This document shows positions 1 through 8,348 of a stretch of DNA of 64,000 nt, in pieces. A program made the translations under genes and the position numbers. The DNA is from DATARH01 sp036008175 (GTDB lineage Bacteria; Pseudomonadota; Alphaproteobacteria; ATCC43930; CGMCC-115725), in the NCBI GenBank assembly GCA_036008175.1, contig DASYOB010000139.1, positions 23,877-87,876 of the forward strand. The letters are read 5' to 3'. Within the stretch, counting starts at the first letter, position 1; the number at the start of each line of letters is the position of its first letter. The notes beneath the pieces are model-generated. The model did no database searches. It was not told the origin of the DNA and was given only the letters and a program-made list of their open reading frames with translations.

Positions 1-100
1 CCGTCCGCTCCTGCTGGCGGCGCAATTTCTCGTCTTTTTTTGCCTGCTTCTGGCGAGCGCGCTCGCTGCGCTCGAAACGGTAATTCGGCTTGAATGCCAT
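1..100 (-). CDS. Small basic hypothetical protein, 3' end outside window
   Basis: The frame opens with MAFKPNYRFERSER and runs through a strongly charged Lys/Arg/Gln stretch to the window edge (33 codons seen). Short basic proteins starting MAFKPNYR are common in alphaproteobacteria, but I know of no assigned function. The ATG at 98-100 has a good ribosome binding site, AGGAGA, about 5 nt upstream, which supports a real gene. The C-terminus is cut off by the window. Confidence 0.6.
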   Translation of the reverse strand, partial: MAFKPNYRFERSERARQKQAKKDEKLRRQQERT

Positions 101-183
101 AGGCATCTCCTCTACGGCGGGAAGGCAACAGTAACCCCGATCCGACGGCACTCAGCAATACGGGAGAGGGTTTGCCGGCCGCC

Positions 184-414
184 TCACGGACCGCGCCTTC
201 CGCCGCGAGGCTTGCGAAACCATCCGTTCGTCGCGGCGTGCGTCTGCACCTGGTCTTTGTGTCGCGCGATCCAGGCTTCGGCATCAAGCTCGGTGCCGAA
301 CGGGCTGACGGTGGTCGGATAGGTCTCCGGGATGCTGACCTGAACCCCAAAGGATCCGTCGCCGAGCGGGATCACACGGTAGGTCGCCTCCGCGTGGGGG
401 TGTGTCCTGGCCAT
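184..414 (-). CDS. Small hypothetical protein, 76 aa
   Basis: A compact reading frame starting MARTHPHAEATYRVIPLG and ending in a basic tail (RKPRGGRRGP). The middle reads like a small folded domain, with alternating hydrophobics around residues 10-35 and a probable helix around residues 44-57. I do not recognise the family. The longer open frame further upstream on this strand has no coding character, so the ATG at 412-414 is preferred. It is divergent from the gene at 928, with a 513-bp gap between them. Confidence 0.5.
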   Translation of the reverse strand: MARTHPHAEATYRVIPLGDGSFGVQVSIPETYPTTVSPFGTELDAEAWIARHKDQVQTHAATNGWFRKPRGGRRGP

Positions 415-927
415 TGTGCTTATTTGGTGTCGGCGACCCGGAATCGCTAGGTGGGCATCGCCCCCGGGACGCAGCCACTCATGTTGAAACGCCGCTCCGG
501 ATGGCCTTCTTGCCGTCGGAGAGCGCTTTCGGCAGCGCTGTAGAGAAGCACGACGCGCCGCCCGACCGAGGATCGATCCTGTTGAATAGCGTCCAGGATT
601 CGTCATCGGCGCGACGCTACGCAGCCGTCTTTTTACAAGGGAAGGCGTCACGAAATTGTCTTCCTGACCGGTTACGTTCGGATACGGCAGCGTCATAGTC
701 ATGCCCGAAAAGCACGCAACTATGCTGGCTGGCTGTGGGGAAAGCGAACATTTAACAAAAACATCGACGCGATCCGGCGCATCGCTTGGCGCGACCGCGA
801 AGCGCGTGGGCAGATCGGATGCCAGCTGGGGCAAGGCTCGCTCCCGCCGGCAACCGGTGCGAACGTTGCAAGGCACGAGCTTTTCAGCCGTCGGGCTGAT
901 GCATGGAACCTGAGTTGAGGGAGTGAG
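415..927. other. Intergenic region of 513 bp, no gene seen
   Basis: This gap separates a minus-strand gene (184-414) from a plus-strand gene (928-1155), so it must hold both promoters. Frames that cross it show no recognisable protein and no ribosome binding site. A less GC-rich patch around 740-775 (run with ATTTAACAAAAACATC) stands out from the surroundings. I see no tRNA, riboswitch or terminator. Confidence 0.5.
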
Positions 928-1155
928 ATGGCGTATCGGATTTCCTACGAGGACAACGCGACAATCGCCGACAAACAATGGCGCAACGACAACCCAACAG
1001 GGATCGAAACCTTCGAGACGGAACAGGAAGCGCTCAAGCGAGCCCGCGAGCTGATTGAGGAAGGCGCCTGTCGGGCGGTTGCGGTCTGCGACGATTCCGG
1101 CGAGGTGCTCGGCGGCATCCGCTTGCAGCTCAAGCTGGGCTTTACGGTGGAGTAG
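928..1155 (+). CDS. Small acidic hypothetical protein, 75 aa
   Basis: The protein starts MAYRISYEDNATIADKQW and has an amphipathic helix rich in Glu/Arg (about residues 35-50, EQEALKRARELIEE) followed by a short beta-like tail (VAVCDDSGEVLGGIRLQL). The start is preceded by GAGGGAGTGAG, a good ribosome binding site. I do not recognise a family. It converges on the small membrane-protein gene at 1178-1354. No signal peptide or membrane segment is visible. Confidence 0.55.
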   Translation: MAYRISYEDNATIADKQWRNDNPTGIETFETEQEALKRARELIEEGACRAVAVCDDSGEVLGGIRLQLKLGFTVE

Positions 1156-1177
1156 GACGTCGCCCGCCTCGCCCCCG

Positions 1178-1354
1178 CTAGAGGTCGGCGAGGCGGATCC
1201 AGGCACCGAGGCCGAGCGCGACGAGGCCGCCGAGGGCGATCGTCACGGCACTTGTGGTACCGAACAACAGCAACCACAGCGCGAAGACGACGATCGCGGT
1301 AAAGATTCCGCCGACCAGCGACGGCATCGACCGCTTGACGCGCGCTTCCGCCAT
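1178..1354 (-). CDS. Small two-segment membrane protein, 58 aa
   Basis: The 58-codon frame (MAEARVKRSMPSLVGGIF...) has a basic N-terminus and two consecutive hydrophobic stretches, about residues 14-32 and 35-52, so it is probably a small inner-membrane hairpin protein. It begins 4 nt after the stop codon of the fatty-acid hydroxylase gene on the same strand, which points to co-transcription and perhaps coupled translation. Function is unknown. An accessory role for the upstream membrane enzyme is only inference. Confidence 0.55.
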   Translation of the reverse strand: MAEARVKRSMPSLVGGIFTAIVVFALWLLLFGTTSAVTIALGGLVALGLGAWIRLADL

Positions 1355-1358
1355 CAGC

Positions 1359-2120
1359 TCAGGCCCCGGCTGGCGACAGCCTGGAGTCGGCCGCGGTGGC
1401 GCGAGCCTTCTTCAAGTTCCGCTTGCGGAAACGCGTGTCGTAGCCGTTGAAGATGTGACCTAAAAGACCGCGATCGAGATCGCTGGTGCCAAACAGCCAG
1501 TCGGCGACTGGATAGGTCAGGTTCATGTTGGTGCCCATCATGATCGCCGGGTCGTGATGGGCGATGTGATGGCGCCTGATCGTATTCATGAACGGGACGT
1601 GCCGGACGATCCGGTCGTCCTTGACGTGGCAGCCCCAATGAAAGAGCTCGTAATTGAGATAGACGCCGGTGGTGGTCGCCACCAACAGCCAGGCGGCATC
1701 GGCTGACCACAGCCAGCCGAGCACGACGCCCCCTGCCGCCGATATGCAGATGAACGTGGTCAGCGCATAGGGCGGAAAGAAGGTAATGCGGAAGTCGCGT
1801 GTCGTGTCGATCGTCGGTTCGTGGTCGGTGAAAAACTGATGGTGCGCGAGCGTGTGCCGCTTGTAGATGCCCATGAAGCCCTTGAGCGGCCGGTGCATCA
1901 CATAGCGGTGCAGTGCCCATTCGAAGATGTTGCAGCCGAGAAAGGCGAGCGGCACGACGAGCCATTCGAGCCAGTTCGGCTGATGGATGTGTCGCGCACA
2001 ATACCAGATCACTGCGAGGCCCAGCGCCGCGATCACCACGACGTGGCCGATCCCGCTGTACCAGGGCGAGATGCGGGCGCGGTAATCGGCGCGGAAACCC
2101 GCCTGGCGTTTTGTCATCAT
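1359..2120 (-). CDS. Fatty-acid hydroxylase / sterol desaturase family membrane di-iron enzyme
   Basis: The 253-residue protein carries the histidine clusters of the FA_hydroxylase/sterol desaturase family: HRYVMH (71-76), HTLAHH (89-94), HWGCH (161-165) and RRHHIAHH (182-189). These are expected to bind a di-iron centre that hydroxylates or desaturates a lipid substrate. Hydrophobic segments at about residues 23-41, 51-68, 117-138 and 143-160 place it in the membrane. The ATGATG start at 2120 is chosen because GGAGGG lies 7 nt upstream; a more upstream frame start lacks this. It lies in a minus-strand run after nudC and a disulfide flavoprotein. The exact substrate cannot be told from sequence. 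Confidence 0.85.
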   Translation of the reverse strand: MMTKRQAGFRADYRARISPWYSGIGHVVVIAALGLAVIWYCARHIHQPNWLEWLVVPLAFLGCNIFEWALHRYVMHRPLKGFMGIYKRHTLAHHQFFTDHEPTIDTTRDFRITFFPPYALTTFICISAAGGVVLGWLWSADAAWLLVATTTGVYLNYELFHWGCHVKDDRIVRHVPFMNTIRRHHIAHHDPAIMMGTNMNLTYPVADWLFGTSDLDRGLLGHIFNGYDTRFRKRNLKKARATAADSRLSPAGA

Positions 2121-2193
2121 CGGGCGACCCTCCTGCCGGACAGGGCGATCTGCCGACAATATAGCCCCGCCGGCTCCGGCAGCGAAGTGCCAC

Positions 2194-3591
2194 TCACGGG
2201 AGCCGGCCCAGAACGCGCACCGCGGCTCGGGTCCAGCGGCTGAAGAGCTTGGGCTTGTAGAATTCCGAGGCTGCCGATTTGTTGACTTCGCCGAATGTCG
2301 GATAAGGCGCCAGCATGCCGGCGACGGCGCTGAGTTTCAGACCCTGCTGGATCGCCAGCACCCAAACATGGGCGAGTTCGCCGGCATGGGCGCCAAGTAT
2401 CGATGCACCGAGAATGCGGCCGTTGCGGCGGGTGACGATCTTGGCCGTGCCCGCGGTCTCGCGCTCGGCTTGTGCGCGGTTGTTCTCGGCGAAATCAAAC
2501 CGGCTGACCGCGACATCCACGCCGTACTGCCGCTTCGCCTCGTTCTCGGTCAAGCCGACCTGCGCGAGCTCGGGATCGGTGTAGGTGACCCAGGGCAGCG
2601 CCGAATAATCGACCTTCGCCGGAAGATGGAATAGCACGTTGCGGATCACGATCCCGGCCTGGTAGCTGGCGACGTGGGTGAAGCGCGGGCCGCTCGTTAC
2701 GTCGCCGATCGCATATACGCCGCGCGCGCTCGTGCGCAGCCGCCGGTCCACCACGATCCCATGCTCGTTGTAGAGGATGCCGGCGCGCTCGAGATCGAGG
2801 CCGGCGGTGCGTGGCTTGCGGCCAGCGGCGACCAGCAAATGCGAGCCTTCGATCCGGCTCTCATGGCCGTCCTGCTGAACCATCAGCGCGAGTCCCCCGC
2901 CGTTCGGCTCGATCCGGTTGATCTCGGTCCGCTCGCGGATCGCGATCCCCTCGCCCGCGAGGCACTGCAGCAGCGTGGCGGCGAGCTCTGGATCGTCGCG
3001 CGGCATCGCCTTGGCGGCCTCGATCACCGTCACGCCAGCGCCGAGCCGGCGATGCGCCTGGGCCAGCTCGATGCCGACCGCGCCGGCGCCGATGATTATG
3101 AGGTGCTTGGGGAGCGTTGTGTTTTCAAAGATCGTCTCGTTGGTGAAATAGGCGCCCCTATCGATGCCCGGAATCGGCGGGATCGCGGGTTCCGAGCCGG
3201 TCGCGATGACAATCCGGCGGGCGTTGATCGTGCGGTTGCCGGCGACGAGCTGCCGTGCGCCGAGGAAGCGCGCCTCGGCGCGGATCACCTCGACCCCGAG
3301 ACCCTCGAACCGCTCGACCGAATCATGCGGCGCGATCGCCGCGATGACGCCTTCGACATGGCGGCTGACCGCGGCGAAATCGACATTGGGCTCCGATGCG
3401 GCGATGCCGAACCGCTGGCTCGTTCGCACCGCCTGCGCGGCCTTGGCGGCGGCCAGCAGCGCCTTCGATGGCACGCAGCCGGTGTTGAGGCATTCGCCGC
3501 CCATCTCACCGCGCTCGATCAGCACCGTCCGCGCACCGAGCTGCGCGGCGACCGCCGCGACGGTCAGGCCGGCAGCGCCGGCGCCGATCAC
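2194..3591 (-). CDS. FAD/NAD(P)-dependent disulfide oxidoreductase (mercuric reductase / lipoamide dehydrogenase-like)
   Basis: A class I pyridine nucleotide-disulfide oxidoreductase. It has an N-terminal FAD Rossmann motif (VIGAGAAGLT), the redox disulfide ECLNTGCVPSK, a second NAD(P) Rossmann motif (IIGAGAVGIELA), the second FAD motif (YAIGDVT) and a dimerisation domain. In lipoamide dehydrogenase the C-terminal base is His in an HPT motif; here the site reads PYPTFGE, with Tyr, as in mercuric-reductase-like enzymes of unknown substrate. The conventional start is GTG at 3589-3591, which would begin the protein inside beta-strand 1. In-frame codons continue upstream (LSEVVADICVIGAG) to a CTG at 3616-3618 that overlaps the nudC stop, so the true start may be CTG. 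Confidence 0.85.
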   Translation of the reverse strand: MIGAGAAGLTVAAVAAQLGARTVLIERGEMGGECLNTGCVPSKALLAAAKAAQAVRTSQRFGIAASEPNVDFAAVSRHVEGVIAAIAPHDSVERFEGLGVEVIRAEARFLGARQLVAGNRTINARRIVIATGSEPAIPPIPGIDRGAYFTNETIFENTTLPKHLIIIGAGAVGIELAQAHRRLGAGVTVIEAAKAMPRDDPELAATLLQCLAGEGIAIRERTEINRIEPNGGGLALMVQQDGHESRIEGSHLLVAAGRKPRTAGLDLERAGILYNEHGIVVDRRLRTSARGVYAIGDVTSGPRFTHVASYQAGIVIRNVLFHLPAKVDYSALPWVTYTDPELAQVGLTENEAKRQYGVDVAVSRFDFAENNRAQAERETAGTAKIVTRRNGRILGASILGAHAGELAHVWVLAIQQGLKLSAVAGMLAPYPTFGEVNKSAASEFYKPKLFSRWTRAAVRVLGRLP

Positions 3592-3614
3592 GCAAATATC
3601 GGCGACAACCTCGC

Positions 3615-4604
3615 TCAGCCGATCCCGGCCCGGCCGGCGAGCCAGTCCTCGATCAGCCGTCGCGCAATCGAATCGCGCCGCGGCAGCCGAAACGTCTCGT
3701 CGTCCTCATGCGATAAGAGCCAGCCGCGCTCGAACCAGCGCGCGTCCTCCAACTCGCCGTAATCGACGGAGATCTCGGTCGAGGCCGCCTCGGCATAGAA
3801 GCCGAGCATGATGTTGGCCGGGAACGGCCAGGGCTGCGAGGAGTGATAATGCACCGCGCCGACCTCGATCGCGGTCTCCTCGCGCACCTCGCGGGCGACC
3901 GCGTCTTCCAGGCTCTCGCCCGGCTCGACGAAGCCGGCCAGGGTCGAGTACATGCCCGGCAAGGGGAAGTTCTTGTTGCGGCCGAGGAGCGTGCGGTCGC
4001 TATCGACGACCAGCATGATCACCGCCGGGTCGGTGCGCGGGAAATGCATCGCGTGGCAGGCGGGGTCGGTGCAGCGGCGCATGTGCCCGGCCTCCTCGCT
4101 GCGGGTCGGATTGCCGCAGAGGCCGCAGAACCGGTGGCGCGAATGCCAGAACAATATGGCGCGGGCGAAGGCGAGCAGCGCCCCTTCGCGGCGTTCGAGC
4201 CGTCCGCCCAATTGGCGCAGATCGGCAAAGCGTACCTCGGCATCGGCGATGCCGGCGGCGGCAAGCGTCGGTGAACGCATCGTATCGAGCGGTGCCTCGA
4301 TCGCGGATATGTCGAGCGCGAAATGGGCGCGCTCGTCATGGACGCCGAGAAAGACGATCTCGCCGCGCCCGAGCCGGTCCTCGACATCGGCGAGCCCGCC
4401 CAGGACCGAGCCGACAGCCTCGACCGCCAGCACCGCCGCGCGGGGCTCGGCACCTTCGATCTCGATCACGAGGTTCTGCGTGCGCCAGACCGGGACGAGC
4501 CGGCTCGCCGGGTGCAGTACCTGTTCGCGGATCCAGTCGAGGTCGCGGCGGCGCAGGCCGACGCGCTCGAACCCTGGGTGGGTGTAGTAATTGGGCGGTC
4601 GCAT
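3615..4604 (-). CDS. nudC: NADH pyrophosphatase / NAD-capped RNA hydrolase NudC
   Basis: A Nudix hydrolase that cleaves NAD(H) and, in characterised NudC, removes NAD caps from RNA. The protein has an N-terminal NUDIX-like region, a four-cysteine zinc ribbon (CGLCG...CTDPAC), the Nudix box (GFVEPGESLEDA...REVREETAIE) and the NudC signature SQPWPFPAN just after it, where the usual last residue is Ser. The start MRPPNYYTHPG at 4604 is chosen over an upstream in-frame ATG that lies in non-coding-looking sequence. Its 329 residues fit alphaproteobacterial NudC. It is first in a minus-strand run with the disulfide flavoprotein and divergent from rfbC. Confidence 0.93.
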   Translation of the reverse strand: MRPPNYYTHPGFERVGLRRRDLDWIREQVLHPASRLVPVWRTQNLVIEIEGAEPRAAVLAVEAVGSVLGGLADVEDRLGRGEIVFLGVHDERAHFALDISAIEAPLDTMRSPTLAAAGIADAEVRFADLRQLGGRLERREGALLAFARAILFWHSRHRFCGLCGNPTRSEEAGHMRRCTDPACHAMHFPRTDPAVIMLVVDSDRTLLGRNKNFPLPGMYSTLAGFVEPGESLEDAVAREVREETAIEVGAVHYHSSQPWPFPANIMLGFYAEAASTEISVDYGELEDARWFERGWLLSHEDDETFRLPRRDSIARRLIEDWLAGRAGIG

Positions 4605-4685
4605 CGTCAAACACTGGCACAGCCGGCGGCGCAGCGGCAAGCGCGGGGCGCTTCAATCGCGCAACGCCCGGCCGTATAAAAGCGC

Positions 4686-5249
4686 ATGGAAGTCATCGCC
4701 ACCGAAATCGCCGATGTGAAGGAGATACGGCCGGTCCGGCACGGCGACGCGCGCGGCTTCTTCTCCGAGATCTTTCGCGAGGATGTGCTGCGGCAACACG
4801 GGATCGATATGCCGTTCGTTCAGGAAAATCATTCGCTGTCGGTCGATCGGGGGGTGATCCGCGGGCTGCATTTCCAGATCGCGCCGGCGGCGCAGGCCAA
4901 GCTGGTGCGGGTCGCCACCGGCTCGATCCTCGATGTCGCGGTCGATATCCGCAGAGGCTCGCCGAGCTACGGCAGCCACGTGGCAGTGGTGCTGAGCGGG
5001 ACGGACGGCAACCAGCTTTTCGTGCCGGAAGGTTTCGCGCATGGCTTTTGCACGTTGGAGCCGAACACCGAGGTCATCTACAAGGTGAACCGCTACTACT
5101 CGCCCGAACACGATCGCGGACTTTTGTGGAACGACCCCGCGCTTGGGATCGCCTGGCCGGTTGGCGCGGGCGAGGCGGTGCTTTCCGACAAGGACTGGCG
5201 CCAGCCGGCGTTCGCCGAGCTGCCGCCGTTGTTTTCGTACCGGGCCTAG
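4686..5249 (+). CDS. rfbC: dTDP-4-dehydrorhamnose 3,5-epimerase
   Basis: A cupin-fold epimerase that acts on dTDP-4-keto-6-deoxyglucose in dTDP-L-rhamnose synthesis. The sequence shows the family marks FFSEIFRED, NHSLS, the catalytic His region VIRGLHFQ, FVPEGFAHGFCTL and the Tyr-containing KVNRYYSPEHDRG. Its 187 residues match the family. The next gene, rfbD, follows after 3 nt, so the two form an operon. rfbA and rfbB are not in this window and must lie elsewhere. An 81-bp divergent gap to nudC holds the promoter. Confidence 0.95.
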   Translation: MEVIATEIADVKEIRPVRHGDARGFFSEIFREDVLRQHGIDMPFVQENHSLSVDRGVIRGLHFQIAPAAQAKLVRVATGSILDVAVDIRRGSPSYGSHVAVVLSGTDGNQLFVPEGFAHGFCTLEPNTEVIYKVNRYYSPEHDRGLLWNDPALGIAWPVGAGEAVLSDKDWRQPAFAELPPLFSYRA

Positions 5250-5252
5250 TCG

Positions 5253-6143
5253 ATGAAGCTCCTGGTGCTTGGCGCCGCAGGCCAGGTCGGCCGCGAACTC
5301 TGCCGCGCCGCTTGGCCCACCGGGACCTTGATTGCGGCGGTGGATCGCGCCGAGATCGAAATCGCCGATCGCGACGCGGTTTTCGCCGCCATTGAGCGCG
5401 AGCGCCCCGACATCGTCGTCAACGCCGCCGCCTACACCGCGGTCGATCGCGCCGAGAGCGAACCCGACGCGGCGTGGGCGGCAAATTGCACCGGGCCGGC
5501 CAATCTCGCCGCGGCCTGCCGCGAGACGGCGATCCCATTCGTCCATCTCTCGACGGATTACGTCTTTGACGGCGCCAAGATCGAACCTTATCGCGAGGAC
5601 GATCCGGTCAACCCGCTCGGCGTCTACGGCACTAGCAAGGAAGCCGGCGACCGGGCGGTCCGCGAGGCGTTGCCGGAGCACGTCATCCTGCGCACTGCCT
5701 GGGTTTACAGCGCGCACGGCCACAATTTCGTCAAGACGATGCTGCGGCTCGGGGCGGAGCGGCCGGTATTGCGGGTTGTCGCCGACCAGACCGGCTCGCC
5801 GACCAGCGCCGCCGATGTCGCCGCCGCGATCCGCGAGATCGTGCGGCAGCTTCAAGCCGGCAACGCGAAATGGGGCACCTACAATTTCACCGGTGCTGGC
5901 GCGGTCACCTGGCACGGCTTCGCCGAGGCGATCTTCGAACTGGCGGCGCCCTGGAACGGGCCGCCGCCCCGGGTCGAGGCGATCACCACGGCTGAGTACC
6001 CGACCCCGGCCCGCCGCCCGGCCAATTCGGTGCTCGATTGCGCGCGGATCGGCGATACGTTCCGGATCGTGCCGCGGCCCTGGCGCGCAGCGCTCGCCGA
6101 AGTCGTCAGCGAGCTGTTCGAGGGGACAGCGGCGATGCGCTGA
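5253..6143 (+). CDS. rfbD: dTDP-4-dehydrorhamnose reductase
   Basis: A short-chain-type NADPH reductase that makes dTDP-L-rhamnose in the last step of the pathway. It begins MKLLVLGAAGQVGREL (nucleotide-binding GxxGQVG), then shows DIVVNAAAYTAVDRAE, the STDYVFDG motif and the catalytic YGTSK (Tyr/Lys). Its 296 residues equal the usual length. It starts 3 nt after the rfbC stop and converges on the acyl-CoA synthetase gene, with only 6 nt between the stops and no clear terminator. Confidence 0.95.
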   Translation: MKLLVLGAAGQVGRELCRAAWPTGTLIAAVDRAEIEIADRDAVFAAIERERPDIVVNAAAYTAVDRAESEPDAAWAANCTGPANLAAACRETAIPFVHLSTDYVFDGAKIEPYREDDPVNPLGVYGTSKEAGDRAVREALPEHVILRTAWVYSAHGHNFVKTMLRLGAERPVLRVVADQTGSPTSAADVAAAIREIVRQLQAGNAKWGTYNFTGAGAVTWHGFAEAIFELAAPWNGPPPRVEAITTAEYPTPARRPANSVLDCARIGDTFRIVPRPWRAALAEVVSELFEGTAAMR

Positions 6144-6149
6144 GGTTCC

Positions 6150-7778
6150 TCAGCCCACCGCCTTCGCGCGTTCGCGCAGCACGAATTTCTGGATCTTGCC
6201 GGTCGAGGTTTTTGGAAGCGGGCCGAAGACGACACGGCGCGGCGCCTTGAAATGCGCCATGCGCTGGCGGCAGAAGGCGATGATCTCGGCCGGCTCGGCG
6301 GTCACGCCGTCCTTTAGCGTGACAAAGGCACAGGGTGTCTCGCCCCATTGCTTGTCCGGGCGGGCGACGACCGCGGCTTCGAGCACCGCGGGATGGCGGT
6401 AGAGCACGTCCTCGACCTCGATGGTCGAGATGTTCTCGCCGCCGGAGATGATGATGTCCTTCGAGCGGTCCTTGATCTCGATATAGCCGTCCGGGTGCAT
6501 GACCCCGAGATCGCCCGAGTGGAACCAGCCGCCGGCGAACGCCTCCTCGGTCGCCGCCGGGTTTTTCAGATAGCCCTTCATGACGATGTTGCCGCGCATG
6601 AAGACTTCGCCCATCGTCTCGCCATCGGGCGGCACCGGCCCTAGGCTTATCGGGTCGGCGACCGTCAGCCCCTCCAGCACCGGATACGCGACCCCTTGCC
6701 GTGATTTGAGCCGCGCCCGCTGGTCCTCTGGGAGCGCGTCCCATTCGTCGTGCCAGGCGCAGACGGTCGAGGGGCCATAGGTTTCGGTCAGCCCATAGAC
6801 ATGGCTGATCTTGAAGCCGAGCGCCTCCATGCCACCGATGATTGTCGCCGGCGGCGCCGCACCCGCCGTCATCATGTGGACCGGGCGCGGCAGTTTCCGG
6901 TCCCGCGCGTTCAACAGCATGTTCATCACCACCGGCGCACCGCACAGATGGGTGACGCCGTCGCGCTCGATCGCCTCGTAGATCGCGCCGGCCTCGACCC
7001 GGCGCAGGCACACATGGGTGCCGGCGAGCGCGGTCACGGTCCACGGAAAGCACCAGCCGTTGCAGTGAAACATCGGCAGGGTCCACAGATAGACCGGGTG
7101 CTGCGACATGCCCCAAGTGAGGATGTTGCCGAGCGCGTTCAGATAGGCGCCGCGATGGTGATAGACGACGCCCTTCGGGTTGCCGGTGGTGCCGGAGGTG
7201 TAGTTGAGCGAGATCGCGTCCCACTCGTCCTCGGGGGTCAGCCCGGCGAAATCCGGATCGCCCTCGGCGAGAAAGCTCTCGTAATCGACTGCGCCGAGCT
7301 TGTCCCCGCCGGGCCCGGCTGGGTCGGCGATATCAATTACCAGCGGCTTCTTATCGAGCTGCGCCAGCGCGCGGCCGATCACCGGAGCGAATTCGGTGTC
7401 GGTGATCAGGACCTTCGCCTCGCCGTGTCGCAGGATGAAGGCGATGGTGTCGGCGTCGAGGCGGATGTTGAGCGCGTTCAGCACCGCGCCGGCCATCGGC
7501 ACGCCGAAATGCGCCTCGAACGCTTCCGGCACGTTGGGCGCCATCAGCGCCACGGTGTCGCCGCGGCCGATGCGGCGCTTGGCGAGTGCGGAAGCGAGCC
7601 GGCGGCAGCGTTCCTCCGCCTCGCGCCAGGTGTAGCGACGATTGCCGTGAATGATCGCGGTCCGCTGCGGGTAGACCGCGGCCGAGCGGCGCAGAAAGCC
7701 GATCGGCGACAATGGCACGAAATTGGCCGGGTTCTTGTCGAGGCCGGTCTCGTAGGGGAGGCTGGTTTCCTGGCTCAT
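6150..7778 (-). CDS. Acyl-CoA synthetase (AMP-dependent ligase)
   Basis: An ANL-superfamily ligase that activates a carboxylic acid to its CoA thioester through an acyl-AMP. Visible motifs are the P-loop-like YTSGTTGNPKG, the VYGLTETYG (A5) motif, GWFHSGDLGVMHPDGYIEIKDRSKD (A7/A8) and the C-terminal Lys in KTSTGKIQK. The 542-residue length and N-terminus (NFVPLSPIGFLRRSA) match the bacterial group usually annotated as medium- or long-chain acyl-CoA synthetase. Substrate cannot be set from sequence. It ends 6 nt from rfbD (convergent) and is followed upstream by the GFA-type gene on the same strand. Confidence 0.88.
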   Translation of the reverse strand: MSQETSLPYETGLDKNPANFVPLSPIGFLRRSAAVYPQRTAIIHGNRRYTWREAEERCRRLASALAKRRIGRGDTVALMAPNVPEAFEAHFGVPMAGAVLNALNIRLDADTIAFILRHGEAKVLITDTEFAPVIGRALAQLDKKPLVIDIADPAGPGGDKLGAVDYESFLAEGDPDFAGLTPEDEWDAISLNYTSGTTGNPKGVVYHHRGAYLNALGNILTWGMSQHPVYLWTLPMFHCNGWCFPWTVTALAGTHVCLRRVEAGAIYEAIERDGVTHLCGAPVVMNMLLNARDRKLPRPVHMMTAGAAPPATIIGGMEALGFKISHVYGLTETYGPSTVCAWHDEWDALPEDQRARLKSRQGVAYPVLEGLTVADPISLGPVPPDGETMGEVFMRGNIVMKGYLKNPAATEEAFAGGWFHSGDLGVMHPDGYIEIKDRSKDIIISGGENISTIEVEDVLYRHPAVLEAAVVARPDKQWGETPCAFVTLKDGVTAEPAEIIAFCRQRMAHFKAPRRVVFGPLPKTSTGKIQKFVLRERAKAVG

Positions 7779-7791
7779 CGTTGCTCACCCG

Positions 7792-8205
7792 TCACGCGCC
7801 CGGCGGCCGAGCCTGCGGGTGACGAACGGTGCCCGACGGCAGGCCCAGCCACGGAAACATCGACTCCTCCCAGATCGAGTCGCTCGGCGGCGGGAACGCC
7901 CCGACCTCGAACGCGCCGACGGCGACGCCGCACACGGCCGGGTTGCGGTCGCCTTCCCAATAGAGGGTGGTGCCGCAATTCGCGCAGAAATGAAAGCGGA
8001 TGCGATTGCCGCTATCGGCGTCGCGCGCGTAGATTTTGCGTTCGCCGTCGAGCCGCACCCGGTCCTTCTGATAGGTCGCGCCGAAATGAAACGCGGTGCC
8101 GGTGCGCCGCTGGCAGGCCCTGCAATGGCAGAGATAGACCCGCTCCGGCTCACCGGTGGCGATCACCTTGAGCGAGCCGCAATGGCATTGCGCCGTCCGT
8201 TCCAT
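7792..8205 (-). CDS. GFA family zinc-binding protein
   Basis: A 137-residue protein of the CENP-V/GFA (glutathione-dependent formaldehyde-activating enzyme-like) fold. Zinc ligands are visible as CHCGS near the N-terminus, CHCRACQRRTG around residues 26-36 and CANCG near residue 90. Most members have unknown substrates; only a few are linked to S-hydroxymethylglutathione formation. The start MERTAQCHCG at 8205 is the family start; upstream in-frame residues look non-coding. It lies 13 nt upstream of the acyl-CoA synthetase and is divergent from the cyclase gene. Confidence 0.85.
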   Translation of the reverse strand: MERTAQCHCGSLKVIATGEPERVYLCHCRACQRRTGTAFHFGATYQKDRVRLDGERKIYARDADSGNRIRFHFCANCGTTLYWEGDRNPAVCGVAVGAFEVGAFPPPSDSIWEESMFPWLGLPSGTVRHPQARPPGA

Positions 8206-8348
8206 CGCGCTCCCCCCCGCGCCTAGATTTGCAGCCACTTTGGCCGATCTCCCCGGATGCTGTCGAGCCGTTCGGCGTCGAGCCCGCTCGCTTGTTGCCC
8301 ACTGCATCGGCCCGGCGCACACTGCCCAAGCGCCGCAGGGAGGGACAT

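Noticed and set aside
415..927. RNA gene or riboswitch in the longest gap
   Set aside because: No tRNA, cobalamin box or other known motif was found by eye; the frames there have no coding character.
2674..3762. A 362-codon open frame on the plus strand
   Set aside because: It lies antisense to the disulfide oxidoreductase and nudC genes, is built from Arg/Ala/Asp-rich codons of the opposite strand and shows no domain.
4653..5915. A 420-codon open frame on the minus strand
   Set aside because: It is antisense to rfbC and rfbD, which carry clear family motifs.
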